DNA of 64,000 nucleotides from Eurosta solidaginis (Eukaryota > Arthropoda > Insecta > Diptera > Tephritidae), in contig NC_090319.1 in the NCBI RefSeq assembly GCF_040869045.1, positions 286,103,693 to 286,167,692 of the forward strand. The letters are read 5' to 3'. Positions 11,041 through 23,015 of this stretch are shown piece after piece. The notes beneath the pieces were generated by a model. The model saw only the letters and a list, made by a program, of their open reading frames with translations. It made no database searches and was not told where the DNA came from. Position 1 is the stretch's first letter. The number at the start of each line of letters is the position of its first letter. The position numbers and the translations under genes are program-made.

Positions 11041-11290
11041 GATTTATATTTATCACCTAATAGTTAAGGCTGCGTTGTCTGGGAGATTTGAAAGGACGTG
11101 ATTCTAAGCCACCCATCAGAGCAAATGGGAATTAATTGTTACTGCTGTCGAAACGGATATATTTAACACACAATGAGTAGGGCTGCGTTGTCTGGAAGGT
11201 CAGAAAGGACGTGACTCCAAATTGTGCGCCCAAATTATTGCCAATAAGGATAGGAGTTTGAAAAGACGTGATTCCAAGCCACCCACCTAT
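11041..11290. repeat. short direct repeats
   Basis: ggctgcgttgtctgg occurs near 11069 and 11181, and a ggacgtgattc/aagccaccca pair near 11093 and 11266. The arrangement looks like an old tandem duplication of about 110 bp. No gene is seen. Confidence 0.55.
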
Positions 11291-13075
11291 ATCACATAGT
11301 TCACATAGCTTGGATACTCCCAAGATTTTCCAGTAAAATGTTTAAAATTGCTTAGACCCTTTCGAAGCTTAACATGCGTAACTTGACATTCATAATCTTT
11401 CATGTCGAACTATACATGCCAAATTAGATGAGTGTCGCTAAGTGGATCTGGCAAAACACACAAAAAACTTTTTATCACATTCAGCGCACTCCACATTTCA
11501 GAAAAACAATGGTCTGCTTGAACCAATCATATCTATTGACTTGCATTTCAAGATTAAATTGCCAGTCTGTTCTAATTTAATAGCGAAATATATTTATTTT
11601 AATTTATATTTCTTTTTTCTATATACATATTTCATCTTCGAGCTGAAAATGTTGTATTAGTATTCAGACATATCTGATGTTGAAGTGATAATTTCTTATT
11701 TTCATTATTTTTTACACCCTACATGGGTTATTGATTTTGCATCGGGCATATCCTATCTACCCACGTTTATTTTCGTTGTACGCCGCAAATAAATTACAGA
11801 CACACCAACACAGTTGCGGCTGTTTTAAAAATATAAAATACGTAAGCGTTAAAGCCGCAACCAGCTTGCGTGTGAAAGATAGACGACAATGAGTGCTGTA
11901 GAACTTTGCAACAGGCAGATGGTTGTCATGGCACTAACTCGTTTAAAAAGTTCACACAAAGAAAACTGTGTAGCTTATATTCTTTGCGTATTCCCACATG
12001 AACATACATACACATAATATACAAGCATACGCACATGATATACAGATTTAAGTTGCTTTATACTGTTACCTTATTCCTTGCGACGCATTACAAACAAAGC
12101 ACTTTGTGCAAAATAAAAAAATATCATAAAGCGTGATAAAACGTCATGTGTAGATATCATGAAATGAAATGAATTTCGACTCGAGTTATAGCAACTTAAA
12201 CTGAAATGAAGTGTTTATTGCATTTTTCTGTGCATATGCACATACATACTGCAAACATACATATATATGGATAAATGTACATAGCTCCACATAGGAGAAT
12301 ATGCCAACTTGCGAAATATGCAATTTGTGTACAACAAAACGTAAAGTTAAAGCTTCGTAAGCAAACAGTTTTTTTTTTCTTTTCCAATGTCATATATATT
12401 TATTTATTTATTTTTTTTTCATATAGAAGTCGTAAACCATTTGAGAGAAAGTAATGTTTCGTTGCTATGAATATACGTTTTTCAAATCCCTATGGCCAAC
12501 TAAAGTAAAATTGTACAACAATACGTTACTCAATTTCATGCACTTTGCAAGTACATATGTGGGTGGGGCCCAAACTGCATGTCGAAATTGTACGCCTCAG
12601 ATAAAATGAAAAAAAAAAAAGCACAGCCAAATTTACGAGAGCTAAGCTTGACTGATATTTTACTAAAGTCGTTTAGATACGTGCGTATGTGTGTTTATAT
12701 GTATTTAGTGGTGTATGTGTTTCAGAGTTTGTTGCGTCAGCTGTATATCTTATGCGAAAGTGCAACCGAATATTTCTAGTGTGCTTGTGACCCAGGGAGA
12801 CTTTGTATTCTGAATGTGTTTGTACAGAAGTCTGCCCTTGGCGTATACGTAACATTTTGGAGTTTACTAAATATTTTAAAATTTTAGTGATGGACATAAA
12901 ATTTACAATATGAAAGCAAATAAGTGATATTCTATTTTATATTACTTACCAACTTAAAATGAGATCTCGAAACTAGGACGAAGCTTTCCCATCTTTTTAA
13001 TCGGTACTTACAGATAAGAGGATCCTATAGTTTGTATCGAACGCTGTCATTGTGGCGTATAGGGCGTCTCACGGC
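11291..13075. other. intergenic or intronic, nothing recognised
   Basis: AT-rich DNA with many tacatacata-type simple stretches, as is common in fly introns and spacers. The short frames present (for example 12196-12393 and 12579-12779) are low-complexity and I reject them as genes. Confidence 0.5.
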
Positions 13076-13120
13076 TGCGGGTTTTATGTACCAGAGAGAC
13101 TCAGTACTTTGCCCCACAAA
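13075..13120. repeat. short Jockey-like scrap
   Basis: The stretch gcgggttttatgtaccagag followed by a diverged tail resembles 54722-54766 in the Jockey-like element, about 30 matching bases. The match is too short to define more. Confidence 0.35.
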
Positions 13121-14084
13121 AGGATGTATAAGTTAGTTCTTTTCGTGAAGCCTGAGGCATGCGATGTGGATTAATTAGCAGGGTTCTTAATAAATAGAAC
13201 GATTGGTTGGTACACCTCAAATCACATTGAACGACGCCGAAGGGTATGATTTCATAGCACTTGTGATCTCACCGCAGACAAACTGTCGAACTTTCCCTAC
13301 CATGTTATTCTTGCCTAATTATTTTATCCCTTCAGCCCTCCGTCTTTAAGGATCGCCTTGTATGTTCGAGCAGTGAGCTCAAACCTCATACTGCATTTTT
13401 TTGCCTAGCTTTCTCTGCTTAGCTTAGAATGCAAGTTTAACTCTATACTCTGTGTTAAGCCAACAGTTAATTTTGGAAGAGAGCAGCACTCTTATGTATT
13501 TGGCACTATCAGAAAATCTTAACTCTTAAAGCTTAAGAGCCAGATGATGTATGATGCCGTGACACTTTGTGTCACAGTCACTCATATTAACAGTCACCAC
13601 GATACAATACCAAAAACTTCATAAAGGCATTCAAGTTTATTGTCACTCACTGAAGTGAATGAATGCTCTTATATGATAGGAATTTTAGTTCAAACTGGAA
13701 AAAATGACTCGTTACGCTACACACAATTTGCCCCTTAAAGAAGATAAGTTTTACATAGGAGTTTCTTTCTAGTGGTGATGAGAACTGTTCCTAGAAAGAT
13801 AAAAGTAAGTTCTCTGTTCTGCATCCAAATAACCAGCTTTCTCAATTATATTTGCATGCTGATTCGTATCACGTTGGAGCAATTGGGAAATTTTGTCATT
13901 GGCTTTGAATTTTCGACCCCTTTTTTGGGTACCAGCAGCTAACATACTCACACCTTTCTGCCTATACTTTTTCTTTCCGAAAAGATATTTTGCGTGTACA
14001 CCTCGAGCATTGGGTATCGTGTATAAACTCTCTTTGTTGCATTCAATCTCAACATGATCCTATAGGCATCAGGTTCTTGCCCCG
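13121..14084. other. no confident gene; one protein-like frame (13769-13951, -)
   Basis: Most of this is featureless. The minus-strand frame 13769-13951 (60 codons, AGTQKRGRKFKANDKIS start) has a basic KRGRK cluster and a charged, Gln-rich helix-like body. It lies just beyond the old RTE relic in the same orientation but does not match the intact RTE. I cannot name it. Confidence 0.3.
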
Positions 14085-15240
14085 TTTCACAACAAGTCAT
14101 GGAAGCCATTCCTCTTTCACGATAACTGGCGCCAATTGGGGTGACCAAAGGAGGTATATTCTTGCTCTACCTTTCTTTTCACAATTAAATAGAGAATTCT
14201 GCCTTCCTCCGACATAGCAACCAAAGTCTTTGGTTTGGCCAAATACACACTGTTAATATTTGCGCTAAATTTACCATTAACCTATTTTGATACTCGCCAT
14301 GGGTATAACGGACAGGACTATAAATCGTCCGGAGAAATTTTTTCTCGACACTGCTCATAATACCGAGCCATGCATCAGGACAAGAAAGATGAGCGGCGTG
14401 TAGAGTATAAGTTTTCTTCGTCGGGAGAGGACTTTGCTTCTCAGTGGCGAATTCGCGTTTGTTTTCGCTGTTAATTCTGGTTCCCAGTTAGCCGAAGTTC
14501 TTCACAGTTTTCACCAACAGTCACGTAACTGCCAACATCCGAATGCGCCGATTCATTCCTGGTAGGCAGCAAGTACGTCGTCTTGTGCTCATTTACCGGA
14601 GGGCCCACTCTTTTTATTTCTGTATCCATTCCAGAGAAGGAACGATATACGGCACTCTTTATTAGAAATTGTACGCTCTTATAAAAGATTGATTGGTGAT
14701 AGAACATTTACAAGGTCTAAAGCCACACTGACAAAGCCGAGTCAGTTCGCTAATTTGGGCTTCAGTCTTTCGCACAGTACACCATATGTGATATCATCAT
14801 GCGATATTAAGTAAGCCGATTTCTCAGTTATTTGCGTGGTTTTCGGGACTACTTTTCTTTTGGAAATATAAATTCCAAGCTAGAAGCATACAATCATCCG
14901 TCTATTTATTGCATAGGATACTTGATGCTCTTTACCAAATTTTTGCCGCCGCAAATGAAAAGCTCAGCGGATAGTCCGTTATTTATTTTCTTAGCGAAAT
15001 ATTACCAATCTCACTTTTTCATAGTACGCTGCCGGATCGTGGGTTGTCGGGATCGTGTTTTCCCTCGTTATCTAGAAATGAGGAGAGGTATTTCATCCAC
15101 AGCACACACTGCCTTTCGCATTGTTCATTGTGCCAGATATCCTTTTCGTGGCTACCGTTATCCAATTAGTGCATTAGCAGCACTGCTCACATATTTTGCG
15201 TGGACATCGGAGTCAACCAAAAGCTTATAATCAGATAGTC
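14085..15240 (-). pseudogene. old, internally deleted RTE relic
   Basis: Short blocks align in order with the intact RTE at 26745-30146: the 3' region (ctggcgccaattggggtgacc near 14125), the thumb region (14300-14450), VNEHKTTYLL...ESAHSDVG (14540-14610) against VNEDKTKYLL...ESAHMRLG, the region before it (14710-14825), the block near 14938-14998 matching cgccgccgaacttgaatagc, and near 15130-15210 the block matching the part upstream of the RT domain. The region equivalent to about 28440-28680 is missing. Frames are broken throughout. Confidence 0.7.
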
Positions 15241-15433
15241 ACTCGCCAATCTAAGTGCTAAGCTTCCATGATGGTTCGACATTTGTAAGAAAAATCAAGG
15301 TTTTTGGCTTAATCTTCCTGATACCTCAGATGTCAGTTGTTGTTGTGAGGTTAAAAACACCCAACCACCCCCTACCCACCTTGAAACTAGCAAAGGCGAG
15401 TGATTACTTAACCTTACTGAAATCACTTGGCTG

Positions 15434-15822
15434 GTTGTTGTTGTTGCTGTTGTAGCCATGGGACTGTTATCGATGTTGATGGTGCTTTGACGGATGCAGA
15501 TCCGGTACGTTCCGGTACCAAGCCCGACCATCTCGGGAACGATTTGGTATGACCACATGCGACCTTCTAGGCCATACCACCCCCACCCCCTAGATCCATG
15601 AGGAGTGCGGTTTCGCCAGAGCCCCCTGCTGTCAATGAAATAGGATTCGCCACGAGTATGTGAGGCTGACAATTGGGTTGGAAAAGGTATTTATTTAGCG
15701 CTGGCAACACCTTGAAATGGTTGCATTACACAACCCCTTGAATCGATTTGGTACTTTAGTCGCCTCTTACGATAGGCATACCTACCGCGGGTAGCTAACT
15801 TCCTAACCCGCAGGGGGAAGAG
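15434..15822 (-). mobile_element. CAA-tailed short retroelement, copy 1
   Basis: On the minus strand it starts ccccctgcgggttaggaag, continues ccgcggtaggtatgcctatc and gtaagaggcgact, and ends ctacaacagcaacaacaac. It has no open frame. The 5' block is shared with the longer element starting at 57477 and the ctacaacaacaac end with the Jockey-like fragment at 19050-19588. This copy is the most diverged of the three in the window. Confidence 0.75.
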
Positions 15823-17340
15823 ATGGAAGTATTACACGGATTATGCGAAAATATTTCTACCCACAGATGTATCAGTAACTTTGTGGATAAAACTTGGCAT
15901 AAGCATACAAGTCATCCACTGTAAGCTCAAATTGTTATTACAGGAAAGCTTTAACTAGCTATTAATATGCACACATACATACATATTAGGCCGTGTCGAT
16001 TTGTGGGGATGCAAAAAAATCGTCCATTGCTCTGTAAAAATCATATTCTAGGAATCAAAATAAGAAACTTTGCCGAAGGAACCATACCTCTAAAACGAAT
16101 TCTGATGTCCCCCAATTTGCGTCGAACTTTTGGGTAGGGGCAAATTTTGAAAAATCCCACTTAGGGTGCTCCAATCGAGCCCAAATGTATGACCGACCCC
16201 CACTAACTTTGGATGCCCGACCCACCGATGCCAGTGGCACACCCCCTGGAACCCCCTGGGGGTTCACCATACAAACATTTCAAAAAATCGGCGGTTTTGC
16301 ACTTTACATGAAAAAATAAGCGAAATGCCTATGTTTTTTCTTTTTGGAGTTTATTTTTCTCTTTATAAATTTATTTAGTCAGAACATATGTAAATTTAAA
16401 AATGAATTTAACTTAGGAATAGAAAAGAAATTAAAAGAAATTATTAGAAATTAGCGTTTTTACAACCCCCTTTTAAAACCAAGGCATCACTGTGATGCAT
16501 TTGCATGTCGTAAACATAGTTGTATGGGTTTTTTATTCAACCGTTTTAAAAAATGAAGGTATCACTGTGACACAATTGCAGATCGTAAAATTGCTTGTGT
16601 TGTTTTTTTTAAGCCACCACGGTGCAACGTGTTATATAGAAAAGTGATTTATCTGAATTGAAATGTACAATTAAAGTTCACGTTGAGTATATAATGTTCG
16701 ATTATAACCGAACTTAGACACCTTTACTTTTTTTAGCTCATATTTTCCTAAGTCGAGATAATCGGATATGACATCAGCCAAGCTGACAATTTAAAAAGGA
16801 ACGCGAAGAAGAAAGCCCCATAATGGAGAATTTAACTGATTTAATGCACACAATTTATGGGAAAACGTAGAGAATAATTAGTTCAAACAAAATATCAAGT
16901 GCTTAATTTTAATAAATATCGATTTTAGGAAAGTTAACATATTTCTTATATTCCGCCCAACGTTTGAAAACGATCTAGCCTAGTAGCAACAGCGTCCGTG
17001 GTGTGAGGACTGATAATTTTTTTTTTGTGACAGTGACACGATATCTTATATATAAATAGACAAGATGAAAAAATGTGTAACCGTTTTCTGCTAAACTATA
17101 ATTGTAAGGTATACAAATTATATATGTATTAATAGGAAATTTTGAGCTGCACTGTTATCCATAAATAAAAAAATTTGAAAAATCATTCAAAAAATTTAAC
17201 ATAAAAGTCACACCACTACACATGCACTTATGCATACTATATACACGCTGTGTGTACTTGCTTTTTGTGTACTATGCTGAATCGTGAGCATGGCCGAGGA
17301 GTTGCTTTGTACACAATAAAATTTAACAAAAATACATAGC
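15823..17340. other. no gene recognised; two small repeats
   Basis: Near 16240-16265 a ccccctggaaccccctgggg stretch can form a GC-rich hairpin. Two copies of an aaggyatcactgtgay block (16484, 16556; spacing about 72 bp) followed by tcgtaaa form a short direct repeat. The start at 15988 (taggccgtgtcgatttg) looks like the end of a dispersed repeat, but no partner end is found. Confidence 0.35.
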
Positions 17341-17965
17341 TGATCATGCATCAAGTATATTTCTTTTCTTTCCTTTGCTTTCCTTTCTTTTCCATTATAT
17401 TCTTTTAATTTCCTTTCATTTGTTTTCCTTTCTTTCCTTTCCTTTCCTTTCATTTCCTTTCTTTTCATTTCCTTTCGTTTCCTTTCCTTTCCTTTACTTT
17501 CCATTCCTTTCCTTTCCTTTCCTTACCTTTTCTTTATTTTCCTTTCCTTTCTTTTAATTTTCTTTTTATTTCCTTCCATTTACTTTCATTCCTCTTCCAT
17601 TCATATTCCTTCCTTTCCTTTCCTTTCCATTCCTCTACTTTTATTTTCTTTCATTTCTTTTATTTTCATTTCCCTTCCATTGATTTTCCTTCCTTTCCTT
17701 TCCTTTCTTTTCCTTTCCTTACCTTTCCTTATCCTACCTTTTGTTTACGAGAAGCAGATTGATTAAATCATACACTTCCTCCCAGAGCAATATAAAATTT
17801 CCCTATTTTGAGCTTACTTATTCATTATATTACCTATCGAATGTTCCTATTATTATATTAAAATGACAAATTATATCTCTTTTATTTTCATTTCCCTTCC
17901 ATTAATTTTCCTTCCTTTCCTTTCCTTTCCTTTCCTTTCCTTTCCTTTCCTATCCTTTCCTTTCC
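17341..17965. repeat. polypyrimidine (TTTCC)n tract
   Basis: Two blocks (about 17355-17745 and 17880-17965) consist almost entirely of C/T on the plus strand with TTTCC and TTTC units. The block starting tttattttcatttcccttcc occurs near both 17661 and 17881, so the second block is probably a duplicate. Frames read across it are artefacts of the repeat. Confidence 0.9.
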
Positions 17966-19049
17966 TGTGGTTGAATTTCAACCACTGGGCGAACTCTAGT
18001 TTATATAAATGTATGTTAAACAAAAAAATTTTACGGGTATTTCATGTAGTACGGATATGTTTCTGTGTAATTGGCTCTCCGGACATGGGTACGTCAAAAT
18101 ATGATTGAACAAAATAAGGGATTTTAAAAACCCTTAGGATGTTTCTTTAAATGCTCACAATGGAACCAAAATGGACAAATGCTCCAGCGAAGAGTCGTCT
18201 AAATCACTGTTGGTAAATTGCAGAAAAAATTTTGAGCAGCCCAGAAGAGTGCATTAAACCAGCAAATTCGTATAAACCACACCCAAGGAAGAAAAGCGAC
18301 TCCTGGGCTGAGATAGGGTAGGTTCGGTAATAGGGTATCTATTTTCTTTAAGGTTTGTGTTCATGAGCTTAAGGTGTCGTAAGAGTGGATGAGGGAGCAC
18401 ATCTCATGACAGCAGTGGCTCAATGAAAGTCATAAATTATGGTAAGTATTGCAGTCATACACGGTTAATAGCAGTCGTTTGCCTTTAAATGATTAACCAC
18501 GATGTTCTTAGAAATCAGGAATATTAAGCCTAGGGAGCTTTCCGAACATTCAAACGCGAGTAAATTTCCAATGTTTAATCAGCGTGTTAAGTTACAAAAA
18601 TTGCAGTTCACTGGAATCAATTGAGACTCGCCAAATCCACGAACCGATTGTATTTCCTGGAGTCATAAACAGGCATTTTGCAATTGTATCGAAGCTGCAA
18701 CCATGTCGTATACTTACAGGCTTTCTCTACTGAAACTGGGAGAATGGGAAATGAGAAGAGTCTATTTTCCATTCTTTTGTCTATGTACGACTCCCGAAGG
18801 TAAGGAGAAGTAATCTTTCGCTTCTAAAGTAAGATTTATGTATGACATAACCCAACGAACCTAGCGAGTGCGTTGGCAAGGTCATGACTGGATGAAAATG
18901 CATAGTGCCAGAAGGTGGTCATACTTGGCTATAAGAGCGGAAGACGAGGGAGGCATCAAGGCGATTAGCAGCAATCAAGAGTAGAACGATCTTACATAAT
19001 TTGGAATCTCCGATTGGCGCCAGATGGTAAAAAGAGAACTTACCATCGC
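17966..19049. other. nothing recognised
   Basis: Mixed-composition DNA with no repeat family or coding pattern that I can support. Confidence 0.4.
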
Positions 19050-19588
19050 GATTGATGAGCCAACACCACCCAGGGTTTAAGGAGCCATCTCCGTCATTAT
19101 GAGGAAATATGAGAATATGAGAACACAGCCGTATGAAGCCAAAAAACATAAGCAGGTCCTCAGTGAACTCCACAATAAGGCGTCGGACCTATATGTCAGG
19201 AATTACCCGGTGAATCCTGTACTCAAAGAACAATACCCTAAACTTGCAGAAGAGGAACGCACACTCCCTAGGGAAAGGCGAGTCACTCTAGCTCAACTTC
19301 GATCTGGATACTGTAACAGGTTAAACTCTTACCTATCCAGAATCAACCCCGACATACAAAATTTATGCCCTGCTTGAAATGTGTCCCCACATGACACCAA
19401 CCATATCTTCAATTGTAATGTGGAACCAACGCCTCTAACACCCCTCCATTATGGTCCAACCCTGTGAAACAGCATGTCTCCTTGAACACCCCGTTAGAGG
19501 ATATTAACAACAATTTGTTATCGGTCATACCTATTGGATGGGGCGAAGCACTGCTACAACAAAAACAACAACAACCGTCACGATTTGA
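19050..19588 (+). mobile_element. 5'-truncated Jockey-like LINE, 3' end
   Basis: A frame encodes the C-terminal tail of a Jockey-like pol: QPYEAKKHKQVL, then YPVNPVL...PKLAEEERTLPRE, RVTLAQLRSGYCNRLNSYL and INPDIQNLCPA; a stop then replaces the next Cys of the terminal Cys-His motif (SPHDTNHIFNCN follows in frame). The 3' end is actgctacaacaaaaacaac, a CAA tail. Its first ~100 bp overlap the last ~100 bp of the element at 52735-54840. Possible flanks ccatcgcgatt / ccgtcacgatt resemble a decayed target duplication. Confidence 0.85.
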
Positions 19589-20075
19589 AGAACGTTATGG
19601 ACACATAATCTAGTTTAAAAATTTGCCATGTTGTTCAAACAGTAACTGGAAAAGCAGCACCAAAATTTTTGAAAACATTTTCTTGAGTTAGAAAAACCAT
19701 GTTTAGTGGGTCGCCCCTCGGCAATGGTTTGGCAAAAATGTAGATCCCGTTCCCCAATTTGAGGGAAAAATGCGAAATCAGCAACCCACGAATTAGGAGA
19801 TAACCTTGGCTTTAATTGCCTCGTAGGCATATCACGCTCAGCGAATTCTATTATATTTATTAATATTATTTTACATTGCTATTTCATTATTTTAATTTTC
19901 AATAGCCGCTTTTTTTGCAAGCTATTGGAACGCTAGGTGGATTAAGGAATTGAATACAAAGTAACCACAAGAAGTAAGCTTGTTGAGTTGGCTAACCAGT
20001 TTGAAATGAAATCATTTAAGCAACAACAACAACAACAAAGGGTACATTGTGAATGAGCGAATAAAATGTACATAC
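19589..20075. other. nothing recognised
   Basis: AT-rich DNA with a short CAA run at 20023-20038. No gene or defined repeat is seen. Confidence 0.4.
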
Positions 20076-21138
20076 TGTGACGAATATTAGCATCAATCAC
20101 GCAACAACAAATATATGAAGCAGCCACTCTTATGTGCATGTACACATTAAAGCTAGCAACACTTATGTAGAAAGCAACGAAGAGATATCCCACACACACA
20201 AATATGTAGTCATCAGCCGAAGCAGGGATGCACCTTAACGTTAAGCTAATCGTTTATCAAAAAATTTCTACCGTTTCCGTTGAAACACTTCGAAATATTA
20301 TCGATAAAGAAATTATCAAGATAAATTGTATCTCGTTTTTAACCGAAACGAAAAGCTTTCGTGAACTTTAAAAACGTTAACAAAAACGTAATACTTTATG
20401 TTTGAATTGCGCTGGCAATGCTATAGCCATGGTGCAGCCGTAAGGTGGTAACAGTGAGCGGGCATACACACACAAACTACATGTAATATGCTAGTGGTAA
20501 TGTCAAAAATACTCTGAGAAATGTTCGTACTGTCAAAATTCATGAGAAAAGTTACAATCAGCTTGGCTAATGCTTTCACCTTTAATGACTCCGCCATCAA
20601 TCAGCTTTGCCAGCATAGTTTGAAATTAATAATCAACATAAACGATTTGATTTCGTTTTGATATGGCAGAAAACGAAAGAAAATCATTTCGTTAATTTGA
20701 CGTTCCTAACGTTTCTAAACGAAACGAAATGACTTTGTTTCGTTTATTAAGGTTAATTATCGTAACGAAATGATATCGGTTCGTTGGTTAAGCATGCCTG
20801 AGCCGAAGTAGTTAATGACACATACACACGCCTATGGCTATGGTAGAGGCATTGACTACAGATATACATGTATATAGCTGGTAACTAACCAAACATGAGA
20901 CCCAACTGTGCGCGAAGTTACTAGAAATTAGGAGAAATGGGTGAACGAGGAATCCGAGAGTATCAAAGCAGCGCAAGCTGAGTAATAACTATTCAGTATT
21001 CAGTTTTGATGTAAACACGCTGTTGTAAAGTACGTGATATTGAAGTATAATTGTGAAGTACTAATCTAAATAAAGACCAGTATGCAATACTGAATATTGG
21101 AGTGATTTATTCAACAGTTTGCCGATCCAACGTTCGCA
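20076..21138 (+). mobile_element. solo LTR (gypsy-type) split by a hAT MITE
   Basis: It starts tgtgacgaatattag, the same 15 bases that start the LTRs of the element at 32778-36199, and ends near ttcgca at 21138. A gagagtatcaaagcagcgc block (20957-20977) is the counterpart of a TATA-like gagagtataaaagcagcgc in the second solo LTR. Without the 586-bp insertion (MITE plus duplicated 8 bp) its length is about 477 bp, close to the 492 bp of the second LTR. No internal retroelement sequence adjoins it. Confidence 0.65.
20215..20808. mobile_element. hAT-type MITE with 8-bp TSD
   Basis: The 578-bp element (20223-20800) begins caggGATGCaccttaacg and ends ggttaagcatgcctg, giving imperfect terminal inverted repeats of CAGG(G/C)ATGC type. 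The 8-bp duplication agccgaag lies at 20215-20222 and 20801-20808, the duplication length of hAT elements. Inside are several cgaaacgaaa words in both orientations. There is no transposase. Confidence 0.85.
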
Positions 21139-22204
21139 GAAGATTTCAAATAAGAGGTATTTCCCCAGAATTCGATAAAATACGAATATACAGATAAAAA
21201 ATATAAAAATAACAAAATACAAAACAGCGTTGTGGTACGGTGACATACATACAGATAAACACAGGTATTCCATGTATTTTGTTTTGTAATTATCTGGAAA
21301 AGTGTCAAAAACGTACTGCGCCAGAAGTAGAAATGTGAAAGTAGCTAAAAAAAAGTACCATCTAGCTGATTTCCTTCCACCACCTGTATGGATACACAAA
21401 GATGAAGCTGTCTAGCCAGTTGAAGAGTTTTTTTCAAGCTCGCTTGAAAAACAAAGCAACTAATATTGTCTTATTTTTAATCTCCCATTTATTAAAGGTT
21501 TAGCGCATATAACAATAAAATTTATAAAAAAAATTGTTGTGGTTTAAAATTTGCTTTATTGTAACTATGCTATTGATAATAGGACAGTTACGAAGAATAT
21601 GTGAAAGCCAGGCATTGAACTGGAATTTTTCAAACAAACAAAAACTCAGAAATCAATGCATTTTTATGTCCATAAATATTCTCATGTACATGTTTTTACA
21701 TGCCAAGTATGTAAGTAAATTGAATTTTAATTGATTTTCAGTGCCATTGAAAATAAAAAACCACAAATGTACTGTCATAATATGTAATTAATTCTTATCA
21801 ATGAACTTATGAGTATTTGGTTTTGTACATTTTAATTACATATTTGTTTAAAGGTTTATTCTATACGAGACAATGCCTTTTATTTCGAAGAACACACCAT
21901 ACCGAAAAAATTAAACTTTTTTATGACAGTGCACTTTAATTTACACACTTTCTTCTTACTCTCCAATATGTGTAGGATGAAAATTCATTTGAAAGAAAGT
22001 TACTACCATGCTTTTTCCCTTGTTTCTCGCCTTTCTGGGGGTATATGAGACAAGTCGCATGAGCCTTCACCCCATTTGAATAGTGTAATATAAATACTTT
22101 CAGAGATATTTGCGCTACGAAAGTTTGAACTCGCATTGTGATGGCATGCCCCCTTATATATAGTTGTATTTTTCGAAATAGACCCAGCACTATCAAAATC
22201 GTAT
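21139..22204. other. nothing recognised
   Basis: AT-rich DNA between two solo LTRs. Short frames here have no family features and low-complexity composition. Confidence 0.4.
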
Positions 22205-22696
22205 TGTTGCGAATACTAGCTGTTCTATACATCACTATGCTGCTAGTAAATAATTGCACAGCAACAGCAAAGTAAGCAACCACACATATGTATATGTAAA
22301 CAACAAGGCAAGCCGCCACATATACATGTAAACAGCGAAGAGAATATTTTACATACATACAAGTAGTCAGCAGCTAAGAGCAGTAGTTATTACTCACGCA
22401 TATATGTAGCTAGAAGACAAACGTGAATATCAGATACCTAAAGGAGAAATAAATAAGCAGCTGTTCGCGAAAACCCTAGACCTTAGGAGAAATATGCGAA
22501 CAAGGTTACCGAGAGTATAAAAGCAGCGCAAGCTGAGGTATAAATAATCAGTTTGTTTTAAATACGGTTTAAGTGGAGTACTCGAGTATTGTAATTGTGA
22601 AGTACTACTGCCAAAGTAGAGTAATGAATAGAGAATATTTCGCTATACTGAATATTTGAGTTATTTGTTTGACAGTCCAACGATTCGTACTATAAC
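22205..22696 (+). mobile_element. second solo LTR of a related family
   Basis: It starts tgttgcgaatactagc and contains a core promoter-like gagagtataaaagcagcgc (about 22511) followed by caagctgag, and ends near ctataaca. It aligns along its length with the LTR at 20076-21138 once the MITE is removed (cagcgcaagctgag, tgtgaagtact, actgaatatt). No internal sequence flanks it. Confidence 0.6.
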
Positions 22697-22857
22697 ATAA
22701 GGTGCAGAATAATCAGGAATTTCCAAACCTTCGCCACAGTATAAATGAAAAAATTGCAATAAATTTGTCAATTCATTTTTTTCGTTCTTAAAGGCAAGAG
22801 ATACAAATTGATGGGCTCCGCAGTGATATATTATTTTCATTCATTAAGTTAAAACAA

Positions 22858-23015
22858 TTAAATAAATAAATGTAAGGCGCGATAACTTACGAAGAGATCT
22901 AAGGCCGAGCTTCTCTTCCAATTTGCGTCGTGCTCCTCTTGATTTTCCCTACAAATTGGGCATACGGTGTGGTAGGCGGAGCATGCTACCATCACACCAC
23001 GGTGGCCGCCGCTAA
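22858..23015 (-). mobile_element. SINE copy c, internally deleted
   Basis: The 3' end (atgtaaggcgcgataac) runs to acaaattggg at about 22960, then jumps directly to the 5' A-box region (catacggtgtggtaggcgg, gctaccatcacaccacgg). About 200 bp of the SINE middle, including the B-box region, are missing. Confidence 0.8.

Noticed and set aside
14832..15230. 132-codon plus-strand frame
   Set aside because: It is the antisense of an old RTE relic; blocks of the minus strand match the intact RTE.
17208..17504. 98-codon Lys/Glu-rich protein
   Set aside because: Produced by translating the (TTTCC)n tract on the minus strand.
21936..22358. 140-codon minus-strand frame
   Set aside because: It overlaps the solo LTR and has a hydrophobic, low-complexity N-terminus with no family features.
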